DNA of 64,000 nt from contig NZ_PPFB01000001.1 of NCBI RefSeq assembly GCF_002899455.1, forward strand, positions 1-64,000, in the 5' to 3' direction. This DNA comes from Streptomyces sp. DH-12. Lineage in GTDB: Bacteria; Actinomycetota; Actinomycetes; Streptomycetales; Streptomycetaceae. Below are positions 49,242 to 58,800 of the stretch, one piece after another; the first letter of the stretch is position 1, and each line of letters starts with the position of its first letter. The notes below the pieces were generated by a model that saw nothing but the letters and a program-made list of their open reading frames with translations, had not been told where the DNA came from and ran no database searches. Made by a program: the position numbers and the translations under genes.

Positions 49242-50216
49242 GTGAATGCAGCCGTGACTGTCGCAGATCTCGTGAAGGAATATCCGAACGGTCCTGCGCC
49301 CGCAGTGAACGGCCTGAGTTTCTCCGTGCCGCACGGAGAGGTCTTCGGACTGCTCGGACCGAACGGCGCGGGCAAGACCACCACCATCGGCGTCCTCACC
49401 ACCCGGGTCCTGCCCACCGCGGGCACCGCCCGGGTCGGCGGGGTCGACGTGGTCGCCGATCCGGCCCACGCCCGCCGGGTGCTGGCCGTGGTGCCGCAGC
49501 GCAACAACCTCGACCAGTCCCTGACGGTCCGCCAGAACCTCCTCTTCCACGCCGCCTACCACGGCTTCCGGCCCGCGGAGCGCAAGCGCAACGCCGACCG
49601 GGTCCTGGAGCGGATGGGGCTGGCGGAGTTCGCCGACGCCAACGTCGCCTTCATGTCCGGCGGCCAGGCGCAGCGGGTGATGATCGCCCGCGCGCTCATG
49701 CACCGGCCCTCCGTGCTCTTCCTCGACGAACCCGCCACCGGGCTCGACCCGCAGGCACGCCTCTTCGTCCACGACCGCATCGCCGAACTCCGCGAGGACG
49801 GCGTCACGGTGGTGGTGACCACCCACGACATGGACGAGGCGGAGAAGCTGTGCGACCGCGTCGGCGTGGTCGACCACGGCAAGCTCATCGCCCTCGACAC
49901 CCCCGAAGCCCTCACCCGCGCGCTGCCGGGCCGCACCACCCTGACCGTCACCCTCACCCTGACCGGAGCGAGCGCCGAGGACGTCACGCTCACCCTGCAG
50001 GGCGTGGACGGCGTGGACCGGGTGGAGCGTCTTCCGGCGGACCCCGCGCGGACGGAGGAGCAGTTCCGTCTCTACACCTCCCTCGACCCGGCCGTCGTGC
50101 TGCCCCACGTCATCAAGATGCTCGACGGGCTGCACTGCCGGATGAGCGATCTGGCCATCGGCACACCGAGTCTGGAGGACGTGTTCATCCACCTCACCGG
50201 CCGGGAGCTCCGTTGA
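49242..50216 (+). CDS. ABC transporter ATP-binding protein (drug exporter type)
   Basis: The product has 324 residues from the GTG at 49242, with GTG at 49233 as alternative. Walker A is GLLGPNGAGKTTT, the signature is FMSGGQAQRVMIARAL, Walker B is VLFLDEPATGLD and the H-loop is VVTTHDMDEAEKL. The C-terminal extension ends TPSLEDVFIHLTGRELR, typical of DrrA-like daunorubicin-resistance exporters. With the permease encoded next, it would export the product or give self-resistance. Its TGA overlaps the TTG start of the permease gene. Confidence 0.93.
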   Translation: MNAAVTVADLVKEYPNGPAPAVNGLSFSVPHGEVFGLLGPNGAGKTTTIGVLTTRVLPTAGTARVGGVDVVADPAHARRVLAVVPQRNNLDQSLTVRQNLLFHAAYHGFRPAERKRNADRVLERMGLAEFADANVAFMSGGQAQRVMIARALMHRPSVLFLDEPATGLDPQARLFVHDRIAELREDGVTVVVTTHDMDEAEKLCDRVGVVDHGKLIALDTPEALTRALPGRTTLTVTLTLTGASAEDVTLTLQGVDGVDRVERLPADPARTEEQFRLYTSLDPAVVLPHVIKMLDGLHCRMSDLAIGTPSLEDVFIHLTGRELR

Positions 50217-51064
50217 CCACGACCCTAGAAGCGACGCATTCCCCCGGGTCCGGACCGGGGCCGGGGCCGGGCGGTCCCGGCGGGCGTCCGCCCGGCGCCC
50301 TGCGGGTCTTCCTCGCCGTGCTGCACCGGGACGCCTTCGTCACCGGGCGCGAACTCCCCTCGTTCCTCGCGCAGACGGTGCTCCAGCCGCTCTTCACCCT
50401 CTTCATCCTCGGCAAGGTCCTCGGCGACCTCGGGTACGTGGGGGCCGAGTTCAAGGACGTCCTGCTGCCCGGGGTGGTCGCGCTCGCCGGATTCACCGGG
50501 GCGCTCCAGAACACCACGCTCCCCCTCGTCCTCGACTTCTCGTACACCCGGGAGATCGAGGACCGGCTCTTGTCGCCGATGCGGCTGGAACTCGTCGCCG
50601 TCGAGAAGGTCGTCTTCGGCGCGGCCCGCGGCGTCTTCTCGGCCGTGCTGATGATCCCGATCGGCATGCTCGTCATGGGCGGCGTCTCCTGGCCGCTCTC
50701 CGCTCTCCCGGCCCTGTTCGGGGTGATCGTGCTCGGCTCGCTGGTGGGCGCGGCGATCGGGATGACGCTGGGCACCTTCGTCCCGCCCCGGCGTATCGAG
50801 ATCGTCTTCGCGGTGACGCTGACCCCGCTGATGTTCACCGGCGCCACCCAGTTCCCCTGGCTCGGCCTGGCCGACCTGCGATGGTTCCAGGTCGTCTGCG
50901 CGGCCAACCCCCTCACGTACTTCAGCGAGGCCCTGCGCGCGCTTCTCCTCGACGGCCGTGTCGAGTCGATGCCGCTGTGGATCTCGCTGGCGGTCCTGGT
51001 GACGGCGCTCCTGGGCTTCGGCCTCGCCGGCATCAAGGGCTTCATGAACCGTGCGCTCGACTGA
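50213..51064 (+). CDS. ABC-2 type transporter permease
   Basis: The product has 283 residues from the TTG at 50213, which overlaps the ATPase stop as TTGA and has GGGAG upstream. After a glycine- and proline-rich N-terminus there are six hydrophobic segments, including AQTVLQPLFTLFILGKVLG and GVFSAVLMIPIGMLVMGG. The loop reading WFQVVCAANPLTYFSEALRA is typical of DrrB/ABC-2 permeases. It should form the membrane channel with the preceding ATPase. The small hydrophobic protein encoded 45 bp downstream is likely co-transcribed. Confidence 0.93.
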   Translation: MTTTLEATHSPGSGPGPGPGGPGGRPPGALRVFLAVLHRDAFVTGRELPSFLAQTVLQPLFTLFILGKVLGDLGYVGAEFKDVLLPGVVALAGFTGALQNTTLPLVLDFSYTREIEDRLLSPMRLELVAVEKVVFGAARGVFSAVLMIPIGMLVMGGVSWPLSALPALFGVIVLGSLVGAAIGMTLGTFVPPRRIEIVFAVTLTPLMFTGATQFPWLGLADLRWFQVVCAANPLTYFSEALRALLLDGRVESMPLWISLAVLVTALLGFGLAGIKGFMNRALD

Positions 51065-51109
51065 CGGGTCGGCGACGGGAACTCCCCCACTGGAAGGTAT
51101 GGCAATCCC

Positions 51110-51247
51110 ATGAACGTGCGTCACCTCGGCTGGATCGGGCTCCTGGGGCTCCTGGGCCTCCTCGGCTTCTCCAACGCCTGGTTCTTCACCTTCGCCCTCT
51201 TCTTCCTCTTCTTCCTCTTCTTCCTGGCCAAGCCCGAGCCGGCCTGA
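51110..51247 (+). CDS. Small hydrophobic membrane protein
   Basis: The product has 45 residues and is almost wholly hydrophobic. A leucine-glycine segment (WIGLLGLLGLLGF) is followed by a phenylalanine-leucine segment (FFTFALFFLFFLFFL) and a short KPEP tail. GGAAGG lies upstream of the ATG at 51110. The repeated leucine and phenylalanine codons look like real coding sequence rather than chance. It could be a small accessory subunit of the exporter. A strong terminator follows directly. Confidence 0.7.
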   Translation: MNVRHLGWIGLLGLLGLLGFSNAWFFTFALFFLFFLFFLAKPEPA

Positions 51248-51262
51248 CCCTGCCGCGGTATC

Positions 51263-51299
51263 GCGAGGGGCCGTACCCGCCACGGGTACGGCCCCTCGC
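51263..51299. terminator. Strong bidirectional terminator hairpin
   Basis: The 17-bp arms at 51263-51279 and 51283-51299 are perfect complements around a 3-base loop CCA. It separates the convergent exporter operon and glycosyltransferase gene and would stop transcription from both sides. Confidence 0.9.
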
Positions 51300-51315
51300 C
51301 CGTCCCCGCCGGGCG

Positions 51316-52503
51316 TCAGAGGCGTGCCTCGACGGCGTCGGCGGCCCGCGCCGCGCCCCCGGCGCCGCGGACCACGTCGCTCATCCGCCGCACGCGGGCC
51401 GCCGTCGCCGGGTCGGCGGCCAGCGCGAGGACCGCGTCGCGCAGCGCCTCCCCGGTCGCCGCAGACTCCTGGCGTCGGGCGACCCCCAGCTCCGCCAGGC
51501 GCCGGGCGTTCACCTCCTGTTCCGGGGTGGACGCCACCACGACCATGGGCGTCCCGCAGTACAGGGCCTCCATGGCGCTGCCCATCCCGCCCTGCGTCAC
51601 GAAGGCGGAGGCGTGGCGCAGCACCGCGGGGTGCGGCACCCAGGGGTGGGCGGTGACGTTCGGCGGCAGCGGCCCCACCGACACGGGGTCCACGCGCCCG
51701 CCCAGCGTCATCACGACGTTCCACGGCACGCCCGCGAAAGCCCGCGCGCACCTGCGGAAGAATTCGGGGCCGGTGTGCGCGGAAGTGCCCAGCGATATCA
51801 GGACCAGCGGTTTTCCGTCGTCCGGGGCCTCCCACTCCGTCTCGAAGGAACGGGCGCTGATGCAGGGGCCTGTGAAGACGAACCGGTCGTCGAACGTCTC
51901 ACCCTTGATCTGGATCTCCCGCGGCAGGAGGACGATGTTCGTCTCCTCGATCTCCGTGAGGAAACGGCCCACGTCCACGGAGGCCATACCGTGCCGCGCG
52001 AAGAGCCCCACCAGGGTCGTGAAGAACTCGGCCAGAGCGGGATGGCGGGGATCGACCGGGACCAGTTCCTCAGGGACCAGCCGGTCCAGCGAGAAATGCT
52101 CGTTGGCGGCGAGCGTGGGGAAGGTCCGTACGGCGGGCAGCCCCCACTTGCGGGCCAGGAGCCGCCCCGCCGCGAACATCGTCGTGTCGTAGACGATCAG
52201 GTCGGGCCGGTCGGCGGCGAGTGCCCGTTCCCCGCACTCCAGGGCGAGCATCCCCTCACGCAGGTATTTCAGCGGGACGCCCGCGAGCACGTCACCGTCG
52301 ACCACCGGGGCGGGCGCCTCGTCGGGCAGCGGTGAGGCGTACGGCACCGCCCGCGCCCCGGTCCGGGCGACCAGATCGGCGTACTGCCGGGCCACCGGAT
52401 GACTCACCCGGTGCCCGCGCTGGACCAGTTCCGCCACCACCGGGAGGGTGGGGGTGAGGTGTCCGAGTCCGGGCACGTTGAAGAAAGCGATATGTCTTTT
52501 CAT
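51316..52503 (-). CDS. Macrolide-type glycosyltransferase (OleD/OleI/MGT-like)
   Basis: The product has 395 residues of GT-B fold. The N-terminal acceptor domain starts HIAFFNVPGLGHLTPTLPVV, and the donor domain has HPWVPHPAVLRHASAFVTQG and GMGSAMEALYCGTPMV. The match to the macrolide glycosyltransferase family is close. These enzymes add glucose from UDP-glucose to a macrolide, inactivating it inside the producing cell. A role in self-resistance fits the adjacent exporter and PKS, though it could instead attach a structural sugar. The activating extracellular glucosidase known from oleandomycin is not seen in the window. Confidence 0.9.
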   Translation of the reverse strand: MKRHIAFFNVPGLGHLTPTLPVVAELVQRGHRVSHPVARQYADLVARTGARAVPYASPLPDEAPAPVVDGDVLAGVPLKYLREGMLALECGERALAADRPDLIVYDTTMFAAGRLLARKWGLPAVRTFPTLAANEHFSLDRLVPEELVPVDPRHPALAEFFTTLVGLFARHGMASVDVGRFLTEIEETNIVLLPREIQIKGETFDDRFVFTGPCISARSFETEWEAPDDGKPLVLISLGTSAHTGPEFFRRCARAFAGVPWNVVMTLGGRVDPVSVGPLPPNVTAHPWVPHPAVLRHASAFVTQGGMGSAMEALYCGTPMVVVASTPEQEVNARRLAELGVARRQESAATGEALRDAVLALAADPATAARVRRMSDVVRGAGGAARAADAVEARL

Positions 52504-52653
52504 GCGACGGCCCTCTGGTAAGGATGGGGAATGCCGGGAACGGGCGGGAAGGGGAGAGGGAGGGGTGATTCCGAGAACGGTAACAGCGAAAGGTTACCGG
52601 TGAATGCGAGACGCCTTCCCGTGCGGGCTCCCCGGTGGTCGCCCTCTTCCCCC

Positions 52654-52698
52654 TCCAGCGTTTCCCCAGCGATCGTCCTTTCTGGCTCAAGTGATTTT
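52654..52698 (+). promoter_or_regulatory. SARP-type repeats upstream of the PKS gene, array F
   Basis: TCCAGCG, CCCAGCG and a weaker TCCTTTC start at 52654, 52665 and 52676, 11 bp apart. GATTTT at 52693-52698 may be the -10 element. The array is in the shared intergenic region of the glycosyltransferase and PKS genes. Confidence 0.5.
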
Positions 52699-52887
52699 CA
52701 TGCCCCTTTTCCAGGGGTGCTGATTTCCCGCCGTGATTTCACCGGGGAGGATCACGAGCCGGCTTGTGAGGAACCCGATTCCAGGGGCCGGTAGGGGTTG
52801 GGGGCCAAGTCGCGCATATCTAGCCTCGGCGCAGCGCTCCTGTTGACATCGATCACCGGCGACGCCGTGGGTTGGAGCGGAACACAG

Positions 52888-55800
52888 GTGGAGAGCGGGG
52901 ACCGCGTGGGGGCGACGATGCACGAGGGTGGCACCGGCACGGCCGGCGCACGTCGAGGAGCGGAGGGAGCCGCCGGCCGCGGCGGACCCGTCGCCGTGAT
53001 CGGCCTCGCCTGCCGACTGCCCGGCGGCCCCGACCCGGCCGCCTTCTGGCGCCTGCTCGGCGAAGGACGCGACGCCGTCGGCGAGGCCCCGCCCGGCCGC
53101 GCCCCCGCCACCGGACGCCCGGCCGGACACCTGGAGGACGTCGCCGGATTCGACCCGGCGTTCTTCGGGATCTCCCCGCGCGAGGCCCGGTCCGTCGACC
53201 CCCAGCAGCGGCTCGTCCTCGAACTCGCCTGGGAGGCCCTGGAGGACGCCGGGGTCCCCGCCGCCCGGCTGCGCGGCGAGCGGGTCGGCGTCTTCATGGG
53301 CGCCATGGCCGACGACTGGGCCGCGCTCACCGGACCCGCCGCCGCCCCGCCCACCCCGCACACCCTCACCGGCGTCAACCGCGGCATGATCGCCAATCGC
53401 GTCTCGTACACGCTCGGGCTGCGCGGCCCCAGCCTCACCGTGGACGCGGCCCAGGCGTCCTCCCTCGTCGCCGTCCACCTCGCCTGCACCAGCCTGCGCC
53501 TCGGAGAGTCCGCCGTCGCCCTCGCCGGAGGGGTCAACCTCAACCTCACCCCCGGCGGGACCCGGACGGCGGACGCCTTCGGCGCGCTCTCCCCCGACGG
53601 CCGCTGCCACACCTTCGACCACCGGGCCAACGGCTACGTGCGCGGTGAGGGCGGCGCCACCGTCGTCCTCAAACGCCTCGCCGACGCCCAGGCCGACGGC
53701 GACCGCGTGCTGTGCGTCATCCGGGGCGGCGCCGTCAACAACGACGGCGGCGGGGACGCCCTGACCATGCCCAGCGAGGACGCCCAGCGCGAACTGCTGC
53801 GCCTGGCCCACGCCGACGCGGGCGTCGACGCCGCCCACATCGACTACGTGGAGCTCCACGGCACCGGCACCCGTGCCGGCGACCCCGTCGAGGCGGGCGC
53901 CCTCGGCGCCGTGCTCGGCGCTGCCCGCCCGGCCGGGCAGCCCGTACCGGTCGGTTCGGTCAAGACCAACATCGGCCACCTGGAGGGTGCCTCCGGCATC
54001 GCGGGCCTGGTCAAGACCGCGCTCCTGCTCCACCACCGCCGCCTCGTCCCCAGCCTCCACTTCGAACGGGCCCACCCCTCCGTCCCGCTCGACAGGCTCA
54101 ATCTGCGGGTCCTCACGGAGTCCGAGGAGTGGCCGCGGACCGGGCGTCCGCCGCTCGCCGCCGTCAGCTCCTTCGGCATGGGCGGCACCAACTGCCACCT
54201 CGTCCTCGAAGCGGCCCCGCCCGCCGGCCCGGAGGAGACCGGCCGAGGCCGGGCGGCCGCGGACCAGGAGGCGCCCGCCCGTCCGGCGGCCCCCACCGTC
54301 CTGCCCCTCACGGCCCGTTCGGCCGACGCGCTCAGCGCCCAGGCCGCCCGGCTCCACGGCCACCTGACCGACCACCCGGACGCCGCGCTCGCCGATGTCG
54401 CCCACTCCCTCGCCACCACCCGCACCGTCTTCGAACACCGCGCCGCCGTCCTCGCCGACGACCCGAAGGCGGCCCTCGCCGGGCTCGCCACCCTGGCCGG
54501 GAGCGGCGCCTCGCGCATCGCCGTCCGGGGGCTCGCGGGCGCCGGCGGGGTCTGCTTCCTGCTTCCCGGCCAGGGCAGCCAGCGGGCCGGGGCGAGCCGC
54601 GAGCTCTACGCCGCCCACCCCGTCTTCGCCCGTGCCTTCGACGAGGTCGCGGCGGCCCTCACGCCCCACCTCGACCACCCCGTCCAGGAGATCCTGCACG
54701 CCGAGCCGGGCAGCGAGCGGGCCGCGCTGCTCGACCGCACCGGCCACACCCAGCCCGCCCTCTTCGCCTTCCAGACCGCCCTGGTCCGTCTTTTCGAGCA
54801 CTGGGGCATCCGGCCCGCCCTGCTCCTCGGCCACTCGGTCGGCGAACTGACCGCCGCCCACGTCGCCGGGGCGCTCACCCTGCCGGACGCCGCCGCCCTC
54901 GTCGCCGCCCGGGGGCGGCTCATGGAACAACTGCCCGAGGGCGGTGCGATGCTCGCGGTCGAGGCCGCGGAAGAGGAAGTCCTCCCGCTGCTCGACGCCT
55001 ACGCCGGCGCCCTGTGCGTCGCCGCCGTCAACGGGCCCCGCGCCGTCGTCCTCTCCGGCGACGCCGCCGCCGTCCGCGACGCCCGGCGGCACTGGACACA
55101 GGCCGGGCGCCGCACCAAGACCCTGCGAGTCAGCCACGCCTTCCACTCGGCCCGCATGGACCCGATGCTGGACGCCTTCCGCGCCCGCGCCGAGGCCGCC
55201 GACCACCGCGCCGCCCGCATCCCCTTCGTCTCGAACCTCACCGGGCGGCTCGTCGGCGGCCCCGGGGACGAACAGCCGCTCGACGCCGACTACTGGGTCC
55301 GCCACGCCCGCGAGGCCGTCCGGTTCCACGACGGCCTGCGCACCGCGCTGGACCTCGGCGTCACCACGTTCCTGGAGATCGCCTCCGGCGCGCCCCTCGC
55401 CCCGATGGTCCACGCCTGCGCCGCCGACCGCGACGGCCGGGACCACGGCGTGGTCACCGTCCCCGCCCTGCGCCCGGGGCGCCCGGAGCACACCACCGCC
55501 CTCACCGCCGCCGCCCAGCTGTTCGTCCGCGGGGCAGAGGTCGACTGGGACACCGCGACCGGGACGGCGGGCGCACGACGCGTCCCGCTGCCGACCTACG
55601 CCTTCCAGCGCAGCCGCCACTGGCCGGAGCAGCCGGGTACGGCCGGGCACGACCCGGAGCCCGGTCCCCGGCCTGCCGCCGGCCCGGGCCCGCGACCGGA
55701 AGCCGCCGACACGGGCCGGACCCCCTCGCCGGCCGGCGGACCGGGCCCCGACCTCCACGACGCCGGGGCCGTCCTCGCGCTGGTCCGCAGGGAGGCCGCC

Positions 55801-58800
55801 GACGTCCTCGCGTACGGGGCCACGGAGGAGCTCCGCCCCGACCGCACCTTCCGCGACCTGGGGTTCGACTCCTTCATGGGGGTCGAACTGTGCACCCGGC
55901 TCGCCGCCGCCACCGGCCTCGACCTGCCCGCCACCCTGGTCTTCGACCACCCGACCCCGCAGGCCCTCGCCGACCACCTCACCGCCGCCGCCCGGCCCGC
56001 GGCAGCCGCTTCGCAGGCCGCTGCCGCGGCCGGCGCCGAGCACGAGCCGATCGCGGTCGTCGGGATGGCCGTGCGCGCCCCCGGCGGCGTCCGCACCCCC
56101 GAGGAGCTGTGGCGGCTGCTCGCCGCCGACGGCGACGCGATCGGCGGCTTCCCCGAGGACCGGGGCTGGGACCTCGACCGGCTCCAGGGTCCCGAGGGCG
56201 CGGCCACCCGCGAAGGCGGCTTCCTCCACGAAGCCGCCTGGTTCGACCCGGAGCCCTTCGGTATCTCGCCGCGCGAGGCGCTGGCCATGGACCCGCAGCA
56301 GCGCCTGCTCCTGGAGACCTCGTGGGAAGCGCTGGAGCGGGCCGGGATCGCCCCGGCCACGCTGCGCGGCCGGGCGGCCGGGGTGTTCGTCGGGGCGATC
56401 CCGCAGGAGTACGGGCCGCGCATGCACGAACCCTCCGGGGAGGCCGGCGGCTACCTCCTGACCGGCACCACCACGAGCGTCGCCTCCGGTCGCATCGCCT
56501 ACACCTTCGGACTGCGGGGCCCGGCCCTCACCGTCGACACCGCCTGCTCCTCCTCGCTGGTCGCCCTCCACCTCGCCTGCCAGTCCCTGCGCCGGGGGGA
56601 GACCGCCCTCGCCCTCGCCGGCGGCGTCACCGTGATGGCCCACCCCGGCATGTTCGTCGAGTTCAGCCGGCAGGGCGGCCTCGCTCCCGACGGCCGGTGC
56701 AAGTCCTTCGGCGCCGGGGCCGACGGCACCGGCTGGAGCGAGGGCGCCGGCATGCTCGTCCTGGCGCGGCTCTCCGACGCCCTGCGCGAAGGGCACGAGG
56801 TCCTCGCCGTCGTTAGGGGCAGCGCGGTCAACCAGGACGGCGCCTCCAACGGGCTCACCGCCCCCAGCGGAACCGCCCAGCAGAGCCTGATCCGCGAGGC
56901 CCTGGCGGACGCCCGCCTCGCCCCGTCGGACATCGACGCGGTGGAGGCGCACGGCACCGGCACCACCCTCGGTGACCCCATCGAGGCCCGGGCCCTGCTC
57001 GCCACCTACGGCCAGGACCGCGACCCGGACCGGCCGCTGTGGCTCGGCTCGGTGAAGTCGAACATCGGCCACACCCAGGCCGCCGCCGGGGTCATCGGCG
57101 TCATCAAGATGGTCGAGTCCCTGCGCAGGGGTGTCCTCCCCCGCAGCCTGCACGCCGAGGAGCCGAGCCCCCACGTCGATTGGCAGTCGGGCTCCGTAGC
57201 CCTGCTGACCGAGGCACACCCGTGGCCCGCCGGGGACGCGCCCCGCCGCGCGGGCGTCTCCTCCTTCGGCATCAGTGGTACCAACGCCCACGCCATCATC
57301 GAGGAGGCACCGCCCGCGGCGGCCCGCGCCGCCGCCCCGGCGGCCGCCGCGGACGGCCCGGTCGTGCCCTGGCTCCTGTCCGCCGAGTCCGAAGAGGCTC
57401 TGCGGGCCCAGGCGGACCAACTCGCCGCCCACCTGCGCGACCAGGCCGAACCCCCGCCCCCCGCCGACGTGGCCCTCTCCCTGGCCACCACCCGCTCCGC
57501 GCTCCGTCACCGGACCGCCGTGGTCGGTGCCCACCCGTCCCAACTCATCGCCGCCCTCGCCCGGTTCCGCGCACACGAAGCCCACCCCGGCAGCGGCCCG
57601 GCGTTCCTCTTCACGGGGCAGGGTGCGCAGCGGGTCGGGATGGGGCGGGAGTTGTATGCCGCGTATCCGGTGTTCGCGGAGGCGTTCGATGCGGTGTGTG
57701 CGCGGGTGGACGGTGGGCTGGGCCGGTCGTTGAAGACCGTCGTGTTCGACGGTGAGGGTGCGGAGGGTGTTGGTCTGCTGGATCGGACGCGGTTCACGCA
57801 GGCGGCGTTGTTCGCGGTCGAGGTGGCGCTGTTCCGGCTGCTGGAGTCGTGGGGGGTGCGCCCGGACGCACTCCTCGGCCATTCGGTCGGGGAGATCGTG
57901 GCCGCGCATGTGGCCGGGGTGCTGGGTCTGGACGATGCGTGTGCGTTGGTGGTGGCGCGTGGGCGGTTGATGGATGCTCTGCCCGCGGGTGGGGCGATGG
58001 TGGCGGTCGAGGCGTCGGAGGACGAGGTCCGTGCGGCGCTGGTGGAGGGTGTTTCGGTCGCTGCGGTGAACGGGCCGCGGGCGGTGGTCGTCTCCGGTGC
58101 GGAGGCGGCGGTGGAGCAGGTCGCCGCCGCGCTCGCCGAGCGGGGCGCGCGTACGAAGAGGCTGACGGTCAGCCACGCGTTCCATTCGGTGTTGATGGAT
58201 CCGATGCTGGAGGAGTTCCGGCAGGTCGCAAAGACGCTGACCTACGGGCCCGCTCGCATCCCGGTGGTGTCGAACCTCACCGGTGAGGTCGCCGGCCCCG
58301 AACTCTCGACGGCCGGTTACTGGGTGCGGCACGTGCGCGAGGCGGTCCGGTTCGCCGACGGCATCCGGACGCTCCACGACCGGGGGGTTACGCGGTTCCT
58401 CGAACTGGGCCCGGACGGTGTGCTCACCGCCATGGCGCAGAACACCCTCGCCGAGGCCGAGGGCGCCCTCTTCGCGCCCGTGCTGCGCAAGGGCCGCCCG
58501 GAGACCTCCTCGCTGGTCACCACCGTCGCCGACCTCCACACCCACGGCGGTGAGGTCGACTGGGCGGCCTTCTTCGCCGGGACCGGTGCCCGGCCGGTCG
58601 CCCTGCCGACGTACCCGTTCCAGCGCACCCGCTACTGGCTCGCCTCCCCGGCGTCGGCGCCGGCCGCGACCGGGCGGACCGGGGGCGGCGAGCGGTACCG
58701 GATCTCCTGGACGCCGCTGGCCGACCCCGCCGCCAGGCCGGTCCGGCGGCGGCTGGTGGTGGCGCCCGCCGGGCTCACCGACCCGGTGGCCCTCGCCGTG

